Below, one piece after another: positions 44,105-57,027 of a stretch of DNA of 64,000 bases (position 1 is the first letter of the stretch; each line of letters opens with the position of its first letter). The position numbers were made by a program, and so were the translations under genes. Source of the DNA: Rhodosporidiobolus odoratus (Eukaryota; Basidiomycota; Microbotryomycetes; Sporidiobolales; Sporidiobolaceae); assembly GCA_034387635.1 (NCBI GenBank), contig JAOANU010000010.1:496001-560000 (forward strand). The letters are read 5' to 3'. Below the pieces are notes generated by a model, which did not search any database, had not been told where the DNA came from, and worked only from the letters and a program-made list of their open reading frames with translations.

Positions 44105-44526
44105 ATGGTCTTCGGCCGGCTCTTCCACTGGGGTGCCGACATCATCCTCGTCTCGACGGTACTTGCGGGCGTGAAACGGCATACTGGCTTCCAGTAAGCA
44201 ATCTCCCTTTCTCGTTCTATCTCTGTCATCTCGAGACTGCGCCCGGCGACCCTTCACCGTGCTGACTGGAGCTCAACTTGTCTCGGTTCTTGACTGCGTC
44301 TGCGACAACTGCGCCTTTTCTCTCACTTCCGCCGAAACCACCTCGCCCACCGTGCGAATTTTCTCCCTCCTTGCACTACAGACTGTCTACGACCCAGTTC
44401 CCCGAAGGACCCGCCCGCCAAACCGCCGACACTCTGCTCGGCGCCGGCGAACGAGTATTCGACATTCTATCCGCGACGAGCTATACCAGCGGATTCTTTG
44501 AGCGGGAAGCGCCTAAGCCGCGATGA
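44105..44526 (+). CDS. DUF1748 family small protein
   Basis: Two exons, 44105-44193 and 44382-44526, join in phase and give 77 residues, the usual size for the family. Exon 1 reads MVFGRLFHWGADIILVSTVL then AGVKRHTGF, matching the conserved hydrophobic N-terminus of fungal DUF1748 proteins (GRL.H...D..L.STVLAG.KR.TG). Exon 2 reads LSTTQFPEGPARQTADTLLG, then GERVFDILSATSYTSGFFER, fitting the conserved end (VF D....S.S..FER). The start has a good context (TACCATGG). These are short predicted membrane-associated proteins of unclear function. The exon-2 acceptor is the CACTACAG before 44382. Confidence 0.88.
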
Positions 44527-44946
44527 GGGTTGTCACAGGATCAGCTGTATGCTGTGTAGTCGATGGCGCTTACTATGTAACGAGATCTGCAGGGTTTCCC
44601 CGTTGCATGAGGCATGCGGATCTCTTTCGTCGCCGTCTACAAGCATACACGGCGCCTCTTTCGCCGTCTTCGCCGACAGTGACCTTGCTGAGCGGCTACA
44701 TGTCCAGCGGTCAGGTGTGCATGCATGTCCAACGTGAAGCGGCTCTGCATTATAGAGGTGACAACAAGCGACTTTAAAAGATTGTGCAAGCCGCAGATTG
44801 AACAGCAGTTTGCGCTCAAACTGGCCCGTCGGCTAGCACTGTAACTCACTTACATTGGAAAGCAAGACGAAGAGATTGCTCCCGCGGGTAAAGTCCATAG
44901 CAAGAATGATTGGCATAGAGGAGAACGAGGACAAAAAGCAAAAGAA

Positions 44947-45040
44947 TCCCTCGGGCCGGGATCGAACCGGCTGCCTTGAGATGGGTGCTCATGAGTTAAC
45001 CAATTACAGTCTCACGCTCTTCCAGATGAGCTACCAAGGG
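44947..45040 (-). tRNA. tRNA-Tyr (GTA), intron-containing
   Basis: On the minus strand the acceptor stem is CCCTTGG paired with CCGAGGG plus A. The D arm is TAGCTCATCTGGAAGAGC. The anticodon stem TGAGA/TCTCA carries the loop CTGTAAT, so the anticodon is GTA. A short intron of about 21 nt sits after position 37, as is usual for eukaryotic tRNA-Tyr. The T arm is CCGGTTCGATCCCGG. It is the near twin of the gene at 56934. Confidence 0.93.
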
Positions 45041-46418
45041 TGTTTTATTGACGGCCCAAGTGTTATCATACAGCAATGTTGACGCAAAACGCCGCTCTTT
45101 CCTCAGTCCCTCCTTTGCGTCTGGGGCTGACCCCTCAAGCTACCACTTCGTCTCTTGTTTTCCGGCTCGGACACCAGGCTCTACCGTGTACGTCGGGGGT
45201 GCCCGAGCCAAAGCGATCCTGCCAGGCCTGCTTCTTTGCCTGACTTTTCCACCTCGTAGTAGCTGTTCCTAGGTCTCTTTACCGGGTCACCCAATCGCGA
45301 TCAGGGCGGGTGATGAAGGCTGCCATAGACCAGGATCAACCGCCGCAGTCTGGCCGGAAGCGCGATACCGTGAGATGTAGCTTGTGGTCGACGCAGATGT
45401 ACGCTCATCGCTAGGCTTCTCTGCCACCTGGCAACTCCTGAGCAGGGCTCTCGCGTGTGGTCATCGAGCGCGATAAGGCTGTTGTCAGAACACCCAGGTT
45501 AAAGGCTGTACATTTAGGTCAAGCGGAAAAGCGGACCTTCTCAACCTGGCATTCTGATCCTTTTTACAAGCCCGATACGCCCCGCAGGCTGTTCTCTCGT
45601 GCGCGCCCTGGCCAAGTAGTACTCTGTCGCTTCCTCGTGGCCCTGGGTCGGTCGGTCGGAGAAATGAAGAGGGGGAAGCCGCCTGCCTTTTTTCATTGCA
45701 GTTTATGTGGGACTTGCTGATACTGTCCAGACAGTCCTCTGACTACCGGGCTGCAGATATACATATCTGTCTTGGTCAAAGTGTTCCAGGGGGAAAGGGC
45801 GACAGTAAGCGCGGGGAAAAAAGAGTGTCGTCGTTCTTCCCTCCTGTCACTGGACACAGCAAGTCCAGCTTGCATGGGCATCCTTCCATCTAGAGTGCTC
45901 GACAACTTGCTCCGGCCTTACTGCTTCGCCGTTACGGCAGCCAGGCAGCACAAAGGAGAAAGTTCCGCTTCGGACACCTTGCGAAGGTGTTGAACTCTGT
46001 CCCTTAATAGTAGGCTCCTTCCTAAGCGCCTCACACCGTCGCTACTCGAGGCAAGCAAGCGTCGTTGCGAGACTTTCTTACCGTCTTCAAGACTGTAAAG
46101 CGAGAGCTGGACGATGTTTCGGCACAAGCAGGCTGCATGAGTGTACCGGCTTCTTCCTACGCAAAAAGGGTAATAGGGGGGAATGTAGGCGAAATCTCTG
46201 TGGGCGCAAGAGGGAAGAAAACGACAAGGTGCGAGAGAGCGAGAGAGAGCAGAGGGTATCTATACCACGCGAGGGGTGAAGGGTGATGATACAAAGACGG
46301 ATGTGACAGCGCGCGAGGAAGTGATGCGAAGTAGATGCGAAGACGAGTTGTCGAGTGAAAAACGAAGATAGAGTGCAATCGAATTGACCGCTTTTGGTGA
46401 CTAGAGGGCTAGCCGAAA
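45041..46418. other. Intergenic; nothing recognised
   Basis: No frame gives a recognisable domain and no further RNA gene was seen. It lies between tRNA-Tyr and the 3' end of the mitochondrial RNA polymerase gene. Confidence 0.5.
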
Positions 46419-49400
46419 TTAGTTGCTACATAGGACGAAATGATCAGCAACTGGCAAGAGAGAAGCGAGGAGGAACTGCGCACAAGAAATAGCTACTGTC
46501 GCGAACCTTGGCGAGGTCGAAATCTCCCTTGCCAGGCGCAGGCGGAAGAACGTCGGAGAGGAAGACCAACTTCGAGCCGACCTTGTTCGACGTCTTCCCT
46601 CGCCAAATGTCGTCCATCGTCTCGCCCTCGTCGCCGTCCGCGTCGTCAAACTCCTCCGCGTCGTTCTCCGAAGTCTCGTCGAGCAGATCGGCTTGACCAT
46701 AAGGCGATTTGGTCTTCCTTCCCTTGGCGGTCGCTACTCGCGGCACCTTCTTCGACTGCGCAAAGAGGGACAAGCCGGCGGGACCGTCCTGTTCTTCGAG
46801 CTCCGAAATGACTTCGGCTGCGACGGCGGGTTGAGCTAGGGGGTCGGAGTGTAGGGCAGCGCCAGTAGGGGTGATCCCTCGCAGACCAGCGGGAATCTTC
46901 GAGACGGGGACAACGTGACCGGCGTAGCGCGTGATGAACTGCGGCAGCGAGAAAAGAGGTCAGTGCAAGCCATCGTGAAGGGGTCGAATGAGCATACCTC
47001 TTGACGGAGACGACCAAGAATGTCCTGCGAGTGGAGCTCAATGAAAGCCTCTCGCAGGATTACGGACATCTCGTCGACGTCGCAAGCGTGCGTCCAGTAC
47101 GAGTCATGAACAGAGGCGAAGGCGATCTTGCCCTGCGAGACAGAAAATAGTAAAGTCAGCAAAGAGGAGGGATGAACGCCAAGCGGAAGAGGTGCGCACC
47201 CTGCAAGCGAGCGCAGTCATCATCATATGAGTCGCATCAAGACTGTGGATGAAGTTGGGAGGGAAAGCGGTCGCTTGTGCTCGAGGGTCGACTTCGGAAG
47301 GAAGGGAAGGGTCGGTGATGAAAACGGTCTGCAGGGCGGTGGTGACCTGCTTCTTCTTGGCTTTGCGGTAAGGCTGAACGACCGGAAGACCGAGGGGCGT
47401 AGTCCAGATAACGCTCGTCATCTGTTCCTTCGGAATACGACTAAGCCCGTCGGCAAGCTTCTTCTTCGACCGAGGGTTCTTGTTCTCCTGGGCCTGCAAC
47501 GCCGCCTCGATACGAGCCGGAGGAATGGATTTGGCGATCAATCGGGCGCAACGGTTGAGCCAAGTCTGGATGCCCGTGGCACCCTTGAAGATGTCGCCAA
47601 TCGAGTCGAGAACGAGACGGCCGAGGTAGAGAGCGCAGGTGTACAGGTGTTCGGCAGGAATGTCGCCACGGTCCTTCAGTTGACGTTGGATCTGGTTCTT
47701 GGCGCCGATGAAGGTCACGCCGTAGACGGTGGTCATGACCTGTAGAGAAGGCTTGTAAGCTATGTGACGGATGAGGAGCGGCTTCTGAGAATGCACGCAC
47801 CGTTTGCTTGACGACCTTCCTCGTGACCTTGCCCTGCAGCAAAACCGCTTCCTGAAGACCCTTCTCCGCATCGCGAACAATGAACTCGTTGACCGCATCC
47901 GCGACACCGGTATAAATATCGGAAGGACGGTCGCCAGCATCGAGATTGACCTGATGAGCGCCCTTGAGGTCACCGCCGAGAGCAGCATAGTGCTGAAGAC
48001 CGTTGCAGGTACCGTCCTGGTGTACGGGGAGGGAGGAAAGGAACTTGAGCGGTTCCTCGGAGCGCAGCGCAGCGCTGAGCTCGAAGCAGGTCGCGAGACA
48101 CTGCCAAGGGTCGTCGGCCTTCGCCCACCAACGCTTGCCCTGTATACCAATAGTAGGATATGAGTAAGAGGAATACAGACGGTTGGATATTGAGAGGTAA
48201 CGCACGTCGAGAGGGTGGTCGGCCGAATCAAAGATGTCGTCAAAGTGCTCCATCGCGAAAGCCTCGCGCTCATCAAAGCTCGCCTTGTCGAAACCGGTAA
48301 GGTTGGCGAGGTGGATCTTGAGCCACCTCAACCCACGCTCGCCAAGCGGCTTCGCCTCCCCGAAGAGCAGCAAGCCTCGGCACATGTCGTCGCCAATGTG
48401 ACTGAGGTTAGGCGGGATAGGGTAGGCACGACCACGGAAGTCGAGGTTGTGAGGGAAGAAGAAAGTTTCGTCGGCGAAGGCACGGGCAATCTCGAGCTTG
48501 TAGTTCAGGTCGCAACGAGTCGAGTGAGCGGACCGGCGCTCCTGCAACGCTTTCCGAATACGACGGCGGTAGACGTCGCGCGCTCGAGGAGATTTCTCAA
48601 CATCTTCTGGCACTTCGACCTCCGGTGCCTTTTCAGCGTGGTCTTTCGGCGGAATGTCGGCGATGCCTTCGCCGGAGTTCCACACTTGGGAGACGACGTC
48701 GAAGACGGGACGGTTGACCTTCCAGGGCACAGAGCCGAGAGTGTCGAGACCAGCGAAGATGGTGTCGAGGGTGTTGTTGTCGGAAGCTTGCCGGAGGTAC
48801 TGAAGCTGCTCCTCCGAGTCCTTCGTGCGCATCATTTGAGCTGCAGTTGACGGACGAGAGTCAGGTCAGCGTTCTGCCGGTGAAAAGGGCGAGAGGAGCA
48901 GCGCACTGGAGTGGATGAGGTACGAGCCCGAGTTCCAGCTCAACCAGGGTTTTGGCTTGACGAGCATAGGAAGGAATCGAGGGTGGAGGGTAACGTTGAG
49001 CGGGTCGCGGTCCATCCGCTCTGCAACAACGGGGTTGACCTGGATGACACCGAGCTTGCGACCACGAAGATATTGGTAGGAATGAGAGAAGGCGGGCTGA
49101 ATCTCAGTACTGCGCATAGAACGAGGTGAGCTCAAGAGATGAGGTGAATGCTTCAAGAGAAACACATACACAAGTTCGTCGGTTCTAGGGTGCCGGATTG
49201 TGCGCTCCACTTTCGCGACCTGCATGAGAGCGTCGACGAGGATGCTACCGACCTTTGCCCTGATCGGCTGAGTCCATGACGGCCTCCAACTCTTGTCGCC
49301 ATCCTTCTCCCGCTTCGCCATCTCCCTCCGCCACAAGATACCCAACGACTGCTCCGCTGTCCTCCCCTGAACCTGTCCATCCGCCGACAAGCCACCTTCC

Positions 49401-51051
49401 GAAAGGCGCTCCATCTCAGCCTGGAGACCCTTGTTCGTGTGAACCTCCTTCAGCATCTCCGCATGATACTCGTTCTCGATCGCCCGTCCAATGTGCAACA
49501 TCGCCCGCGCCGCCTTGACGCCCTCCGAGATACCGTGACTGCCATACAATCGCATCGTCTCGACGATAGTGATGAGCGCCATCTTGTCCGTCGGGAGAAG
49601 ACGTAGGAAAGGCTCGACGTCGGCATCCTTGCCCCACGCCGAATCGCGACCCGTCTCCACCGATGCCTCAAGGAGATGCCGTTCGAGGCTGGTGAGCCAT
49701 TCGAACATGATGGACTGAAGCCAGTTCGACTGTAGTCCCATCTCCTTGTCTTTCCCAACCTTGGCGAGCCCTTCCATCTCGTGAACGTAGAGCTGACGGG
49801 CGGCGTCGTACGAGGACTCCTCGAGAACGCGCTGTCGAGTCGTAGCGGGCATCGCGGCGCTGGAGCCGCGAAGAGTGAGGGCGATGAGGTTGGTGCGGAG
49901 GGTCGAGAGAGAAACGTTCACCTTGTCGTCCTGCGCGCAACTAGGTGAGCCAGAAGACCTCGGAGGTTATCAATAGCGTAGGAACGTACGGAAGTAACCG
50001 CATCAAGTTCCGGCAATGCCTCCTTCAGCTTTTCCGCTTGCTCCCTGCCGTCCTTCAGCCGTTGTGCGTCCGCCCTCGCATCTTCGATGACCGAGGCCCA
50101 TTCCTCCCATCCTTCCCGCCCTCGTCCCGTCTCATTCAGCGCATCCAGTACCTTCTCCCTCGAGCACTCGCCGAGGTAGCTGGGAAGGTTGATGTCGAAG
50201 ATGGGCTCGAAGATGACAGAACGAAGATCAATGCCGAGTTGGCGCAGGATCGGGAGGAAATAGGTGATGGGGCGGTGGTTTCGGTTGGGGTCGGACAATG
50301 TGGAGGGGTTATAGACGTCGGGGCCGAGTGCGACGAGTCCCTTGAGCATCGCGGCGAGGACGGCAGAGTCGATGGCCCCATTTTTGCCCTTCTTGGCCCG
50401 CACAGTCTGCGGGTCGACTTCGTCCCATTGTGCCCCGAGCAGACTATCAAAGTACGCCCATGCTTTCGCCACGTATCGGTTGAGCTGCACGAGCGACTTC
50501 TGCGTCGCCATCTCGTGGCCTCCCGTAGCGAGCTGTTCGAACCCTGCTGCCCGTGGGTTTGTGGTCGAATAAGGTTGGACCGCCCGGACAAGGTGGGCCT
50601 TGAGGAAATCAGCGTGAACCTTGGGCGGTAGCAAGGTCGACAGCGACCCTCCATCGCCTTCCTTCAACCACCGTGCCCGAATCCGTCGCGCAACATCCTC
50701 TGCTCGCGAGATATCGCCACTGGCCAAACAGGCGTTCAGTACCGCCAACTGCTCCTGTGCCCCGAGACTATGCGAAGAGACTTGCGAGATGGTGTCGATT
50801 GATTGGCCGGAAGCTGCTGCATCGGCAGGAGAGACGTCGGCGGGAAGAGGAGGCGGCATAGAGGGGAGAAGTGGCGCGCTGTAAAGTGCGCCGGTGATAG
50901 GGCCTATTGGTCGATCCGACGCGTCGAGTGTGGCATGAGCGGAAGTGGAGGAAGAGAATGGCGCTGCATGTTGTAGGCGGGCTGATCGGAGGAAGGTGCG
51001 CGATAGGGGAAGTCGAAGGGAAGAAGAGAGGCGAAGCTGAGTGCGAAGCAT
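46419..51051 (-). CDS. RPO41: Mitochondrial DNA-directed RNA polymerase (T7-like)
   Basis: From ATG 51051 an Arg/Ser-rich mitochondrial presequence ([20 protein letters not shown]) leads into the N-terminal extension. The T7-like polymerase core follows: [19 protein letters not shown], motif [18 protein letters not shown], motif [33 protein letters not shown], and motif [12 protein letters not shown]. The catalytic aspartates and lysine are present. Introns fit in phase near 49929-49988, 49107-49170, 48845-48907, 48143-48206, 47741-47803 and 47141-47201, and another follows GRLRQE. A last intron (46426-46483) gives the ending SSYFFN at 46419, which suits the family's YFF(S/N) terminus better than reading on to 46444. 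It transcribes mitochondrial DNA. Confidence 0.93.
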
Positions 51052-52705
51052 GGCCGCAGGTGATCAGGGAAGTCTGGGAATGAGACTCAGGGTCAATATG
51101 TGCATCTCAGCTGACCCACAGCCTGTTTTGCCATAGACTGGGCTTGAACGAGTTAGTGAAGCCAAACACCGGCATCACCCTTTGCCAACGCGCCTCGCTA
51201 GGACAGGCGCCAGCCGGCTAGGCGTGATGGCACAGATCCACGTGTGCGCCTCCCGTCGGCATCTTCCCACAGCGACGCTAGCATCTTGCTGACTATGCGT
51301 CTCACTCGTCCAAGCTCGTGTTGCTTCGTTGTAATCGTGTGTGTATGGGGAGAGTGCATGGAATGGTATGCAATGAGTCTGCTCACCGTGTCCTAGTGCT
51401 GTATATGTAGAGTTGTGCCGAGGAAGTGCCGATGTGAAGGCAGGTGGCGGAGAGCGGCAGGAGAGGGCTTGTTTAAGCAGGGCTGTATGGGGGGTAAAGC
51501 GCACGAAGGGGTACTGCGGCGCGACCTGAACAACCAGGTCCTGCACAAGCGATAGCAGCCGGTGAGAGCCGCAGGAATCGGCGACAAAGCGGATTTGGGA
51601 AGGTCAGTTTGCCATACCAGGGGCAAACGTAATCAAGCTACAAATGTTGTAAATGAAATCACAGTACTTGTCAGCATGTCAGGCAAGGCACTCCTCGGTT
51701 TCGTGAGAGTGCCTATCATGCTCATATGCAGCACCGATGTACCTCAGCCTAAATAAGCCGAGAAAGCGGAAAATTTGGGTCCCGACTTTTCTTTCTGCGC
51801 TGTGTCCAGTATGCCCTGATCTGCCCGGCTGTCTTTTGAGACGGAGCTTCTGCAACTGTAAGGGGATCGTCGACGTCGGTACTGAGGTTGCCCTAAGATC
51901 ATTTGCCCCATTGCTCGCTGTCTGAACTGTTTTTTCCTGTCAATCTCATCAATTCTTGCTGTATTGTGTCACTTACAGTGGGTGTCGACACGGCAGCAGT
52001 CGATCGACCGTTGCTGCCGTTTTCGCTGATGTCCTCTGCAGTGAAGGCGGCACCAGACGGGAAGGTCGACACGGCCGCTACGGGCAGGAACGGTCTTCAC
52101 GCGAATGCGCCACCGGACGGACTCTTCAGCCGTGAGTAAGGACCGGCCAGCCAGGCCCCGGGCGACCCTAGCACAAGGCAGGTGAGTCCGGACGACTTGG
52201 ATACCGGGCTGAGAAGGTCATCTCGAGAATCACCTTTCCATCCTCTGCGGGGCTTAGCTATGCCCTGCCAGCTCGGCAGGTCGCCATTCATAAAGCCGTA
52301 TGGACGTTGCGTGGCTCGAATCTGAACTCCATTCGCACGTCAAGCAGCACACCCGACACCACAAGCGAGGCATCTTGCAGTTGGGCCGTTGTCCTATACC
52401 GTCTTCATATTGCTCCTTATTTCTGCGCAGACAGAAATCATTAGAGCGGCGTGCTTGCGGTCCGTCGGACCAGAAATCCTCTACCCAGCTTCCTGTGCCC
52501 GCAAAGCTCAAAAACCAATGCAAAAACAAGACCGCAGTGTACGTTTGCTAAACTTTCTCCAGTCTGCCACCTCGCGCTCTTGCGTATTCGTGTCACCTTA
52601 CACCGAGCTGTGGACTTGCATACGCAGGACTACTGCCGTTTGGGCGGGACGAAGCAAGCAAGGTGCCCAGTTGAGAAGGTAACATTATCTACTCCCCCCC
52701 ACATA
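51052..52705. other. Unassigned region upstream of RPO41
   Basis: Frames of 60-210 codons are present but overlap on both strands and show no domain. GTCGACACGGC occurs twice (near 51986 and 52065). It contains the RPO41 promoter and perhaps transposon debris. Confidence 0.4.
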
Positions 52706-55700
52706 GAGTCCGGACTCGGTCTTCTGGGCGAGTCCGGTTGCGTGTGGATAAGTCTGTCCGCTCTTCTCTTGCTCGTTGCCTCGCTTGTTCAGCCTCAATC
52801 TTTGCACATCTACACTATCAAAAAGCTCAAGAGAAGGTACACAGGCGTGGTAACCGCCGCATGTTGTTGCCCGTCTGCACCGCCTGACCTCACCGCTTTT
52901 GAGTTTACGCCGTCTCTCTCATCGACTGCAACTCGTGCTGAATTGGATACCCACTGCGGGTACTTCTGGGAGTCTTCAGGTACGTCTGACCTCTCACTAT
53001 GCACTTCAAGCTCGCAACCAGCGCTTCGTCCTCGTCCTGCTCGCGCTGCCCTTCACGACCTCGTCATGGCACTCTGACCTGACTTACTTACGCCTGCAGA
53101 CACGGTGTTAGTCCCTCTTTCAGCTCTGGAATGACCCCCTGCTGCTCATGTCAGCGCAGCGGAGGGCCGTCCCAGACCGATCTCTCTGCCACCCATCCGC
53201 TCTTGACCTTGTTCCGCATCCTGCTATCCTTCAAAGCGGTATGCAGTGCAACTGTCGCCCGTAGCCGCACTAGAAGGTTTGGCATCAACTCCCGCAACAG
53301 TCTCATTACTGCAGGGGAATGAAGATTGGACCCGACAAAGAACAGAAAGCGACAGCGAGAAAGGATTGCAACGACAAATGCCCGCAGCTACAGAAGGAAG
53401 AAAACTCAAAGTGACAGAAAGAAGAGAAGACTATACAGGAAGTGGGATGTCAAGCGAAAAGTCTGCTTTGAGTAGCTTGCGGAGAGCGTCGAGGCTTTTG
53501 TTCTTCTGTTGGTTCCGAAAAGTATCGAGGGCTTTGACCGCTACTTCCCCAGTAACCTTCTTCTTCTTCATGATCCACCTTACCCTTATCCACCACAGCT
53601 TTCTTCCTGTCCCATTGCTTCCTTAGCTTGTCCACCTTCCGCAACTTCTTCAACTCCTCGCTTCCCTCCGGGTAAGCCTCTTCAATACTCTTCTGCCCAC
53701 CCACACCTTCTGTCCACTCCCGCCAGGTTTCATCAACAGTCTTGAGCGCCCCGTTGAGCTCAAGGGGAAGGGCATGGGCGACAGGCGAGGATAAGGCGCA
53801 GGTCGAGGGAAAGGCTGCAGCGGAAGTGGAAGCTGTCGGGGTAGATGTGGACGGCGCAGGATCAGCGCCACCTGTCTCAGCATGTAGTCGGACAGCGACG
53901 CGACCGTTGAGCACGTCCGAGAGGAGGTTGTGGCTGCTAGAACCGGATTTTTCGACTTTCTCAGAAAGTGTCGAGACGATATTGATGAGCTGAAGAAGCT
54001 GCTGGCGTTGATGGTCGAAGCCAGTGTCGATGTGCTTGGTGAGGAGGGGAAGAACACGCTCAAGCTCAAGGGCAAAAGGGTCTTGCACCGTCGAAAGATG
54101 CTGCTTCATGTGCTGTTCGAAAGCGAGGAAGGCGGGGGAAGAGAAAAGAGGGTGCAGGAAGATAGGGTGCGTCGAATAGGTGGCACGGATGCAAGCTGCG
54201 TCTTGGATGATGACCGGGCGAAGGCGGAGCAGGAGTCTGAGGAAGTTGATTGCGGAGATGGTGGGGAGGGCACGATCGCCTTCTTCGAGGCGGTGGAGCC
54301 TACGGGCATCGGAAGTGGACAAGCAGAACAGGGACAGAGGGAAGAGAGGGAAGAGAGGGAAGAAAGGGAAGAAAGGGAAGAGAGACATATATTAGCACTT
54401 GTTTGCTTGACGGGCCAGGAAGAAGGAGGCGGGTAAAAGGAGGCAAAGGATAGGCCGGAATGTCCGTGAAAGTGGGAGGACAGGAGGCTGTTCAATACGC
54501 ACCACTCATCCGCTTCCGGAAAGACTTGACGCAGCAACTCCTCGGGCACCTCGATATCGCGTTGCAAAAAGTACATTCCTCCTCTCGCATCAAATCCGGC
54601 ATGAACTCGGATCACTTCTCTTGCTAGCCCCGTCAAGTAGCATCGATCAACCGCATCCACATTCCACCGGCCTGCTGATCGAATGTCCGCCTTGGCTGCC
54701 CCTCCCAAGTCCGCCATCCTTGACCCGCTGCCTCGAAAGATGTGAGTGACGGCTTTGGTGGGAAGTTTTGTGGCTTTCTTGGCGCGTTGAACAGAGGCGT
54801 TGAACGTCTTATAGAGAAGGGGGTCGAAGGGATTAGTGCCGGAGAAAAGGAGCTTGAGAGTAAACCAATCTTCAGATGTGGCGAAAGAAGGGAATTGGGT
54901 GTTGTCGGGTGGAAAGGACTCCTGGGAAACTTGGAAGCTGACGATACAAGCATGTCAGTGTACAAGACTCAATGACAGGGACAGTGACCGTGACCGCACC
55001 GTTGAAAGAGATAGAGGCCCATAGCGCCAACCCCGCATACCTCCGCCTGTTCATGCCGAGTGAAAGCGGCGTACTCCGTCCTTCCGTCCTTGTTGGTCTT
55101 GCCGTTGTCGAGAATGACTACGACGGCAAACGAGGGAGTGGGCCCTTCTTTGGGGAGATCAACGGCAAAAGTGTCGGCGAGCTCGATGGCGAGGATATTG
55201 CTTGACCGCAGCATACCGTAGTGACCGATACAGAAAGCGAGGCGGTCACGCAGACCTTCTGCTGTGTCGCGCTTCATGCAGGAAGTGAGGAGAGCGGAGA
55301 ATTGTTCGGTTGTGGTGTAACCATCTTGTAGAGAGCCTGAAAATGAGCAGTGCTGATTAGTCCTACAACCTTCACGGTACACAGAAGGAGCAGAGCACGT
55401 ACCAATACCTCGATCTGTGAAAGCGTCGCGCTTCCGCTGATGCTTTGAGCGCTCATAACCCTCCTTGATCAACCTGACCGCCGGATGTTTTCCCGGATTC
55501 TCGAAGGTGTTCATGCCCAGAGCCTGCTGCTCTCGCCATAGATCGACGATGGCATATATAGTTTGCTCGACTACGGCGCCTGAGATGACCTTCTGGGCGA
55601 TAGCTGCAATCAAAGCAAGAATGAGCGGAAATAGCGAGAAAACCCAGAGGAAAGGTAACACACGAGCAGCAATGCCATCTGTTCCTTCAGCAGCTGTGAC

Positions 55701-56424
55701 ACCATCCTCTGCGCCATCTTCGTCTTCCTCATCGCTATTGTTCCCTGGGGGAAGCGACGCCGACTTCTCCTTGCCCTTGCCCTTCCCTCCCTTGTTCGTC
55801 AAAGTCGATTTCTTCGACTTTGGGCCGCGCTTCTGCGGTGCACGCCCAATGACGACTTCCCGCAGGTAAGCTACAAGCTTCTCGCCAGTAACAACACGTC
55901 TAGGTCGAAAGCCGAGGCAGATCGGCTCGACAATCGGCTCACAGCAGGTATAAAAAACTCAACGCACCCGCTCATGCCCAGTCCCAAACCATCGCACCAC
56001 TCCTGGAAAGCCTTCTGCTTCCGCTCATACGCCCTGATCGTGTTCGGGTTGCGAGCAGCCCTGCTTTCTTCGTACACCTGGCGAGAAACCTCGGCCAACC
56101 GCAACTCTCCCTGAGCAGCCCTCGTAGCGGACGAGCGAGACGGTGAGGCTGTTGCTGAGGGTGCTGTGTACGGCGCTGCTCGCTTCCCTTTGCTCGAGCG
56201 TGAAGAAGAAGCGGGAGGCATGATGTGCGGAAGATGAGAAGAGGCGGGAAAGGGGGCATGCTTCTTTTCCCTTTGACTGTTTCCCCTCTCTGGTATTGAA
56301 GGTAAGGTGTAGATAATAAGCGAAGTTATTCCATGCAGACTATATGATAAGTCAGATTATTCACCCGTGAGTCCGTCGGACTCGGCTGGACTCGCCCTGC
56401 CAAAAAAATTCCGAGTCCGGACTG
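52706..56424 (-). mobile_element. Candidate Crypton-like element
   Basis: The tyrosine recombinase gene at 53450-56221 lies between GAGTCCGGACTCGG (52706-52719) and CCGAGTCCGGACTG (56411-56424), which are inverted copies of one palindromic motif. Further GAGTCC/GGACTC copies cluster at each end (52730, 56364-56390). Known Cryptons lack terminal inverted repeats, so these motifs could be recombinase binding sites or chance. The limits are therefore a hypothesis. Confidence 0.35.
53450..56221 (-). CDS. Crypton-type tyrosine recombinase with GCR1_C-like tail
   Basis: From ATG 56221 the N-terminal SAM-like part reads ARNPNTIRAYERKQKAFQEW. The Ndc10-like catalytic region follows: HYGMLRSSNILAIELADTF (first Arg), GKTNKDGRTEYAAFTRHEQA, VCGVGAMGLYLF, then THIFRGSGSRMADLGGAAK (H-x-x-R), and AGRWNVDAVDRCYLTGLARE (Tyr nucleophile). 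The C-terminus (NGALKTVDETWREWTEGVGG, then SIEEAYPEGSEELKK) matches the GCR1_C DNA-binding domain. Several introns interrupt it, as in known Cryptons, and the catalytic set R-HxxR-Y looks complete. It may be an active element or a domesticated DNA-binding protein. Exact splice sites were not all fixed. Confidence 0.75.
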
Positions 56425-56933
56425 ACGGGTTTGAGAAGGTCCACTGCTGAGCTTAACCTCACTGTGCAGCCTTTGATCTGTGTACTTTCAGGTAATGGCT
56501 CCTTCAGGCTCCGAGAAAAACTGTCAGAGTCATTCTTGAAAGCTGCAGGGCAGTGGAGAAACCAGCCGACTGCAGGGTTTCTCTGCCCCTCCTTGCGACA
56601 TGCTCTGGTCCAGCTCTGGTTAGTGCCCTACTGCAGCGGTTTATACAGTCTCCTAGCAGCCCTCGTCGCTCACGTCGTACTCGACTGCGAGTTTGAGAGG
56701 GCAGCGGGGAACAGCTCTCATCGGCGGACCAGTAGTCAGGCAAAAAAAAAGGCCTGGCAGGTCCCTTCTCCCTCCGTTGCTCCCATGTCCAACATGGTAC
56801 CCGTTCTTCGCGCCGAGCAAGAAAGGGACTGGTGACTCGAGATGTGAGCCTGGTGCGGACAAGGGAAAGAAGCAAACTAAAGTGACGGAGAAGAGCCGGC
56901 AATCATTGGACTTTTAGTTGACCAACAACACTC

Positions 56934-57027
56934 CCCTTGGTAGCTCATCTGGAAGAGCGTGAGACTGTAATTGGTTGAATCATGAGCACCCATCTCAAGG
57001 CAGCCGGTTCGATCCCGGCCCGAGGGA
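56934..57027 (+). tRNA. tRNA-Tyr (GTA), intron-containing, second copy
   Basis: Same 94-nt length, stems and GTA anticodon as the minus-strand gene at 44947-45040. The mature part appears identical, and the intron differs by about two bases (TTGGTTGAATCATGAGCACC against TTGGTTAACTCATGAGCACC). Confidence 0.93.

Noticed and set aside
44855..45082. Plus-strand frame overlapping the tRNA-Tyr gene
   Set aside because: It overlaps a clear tRNA on the other strand and has no coding signal.
52451..53077. 208-codon plus-strand frame before the Crypton-like gene
   Set aside because: No domain, several overlapping alternatives, and no consistent exon context. Treated as chance.
54345..54390. GGGAAGAGA-type repeats, considered as a CRISPR-like or minisatellite array
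   Set aside because: A simple imperfect purine repeat, probably inside an intron of the recombinase gene, without spacers.
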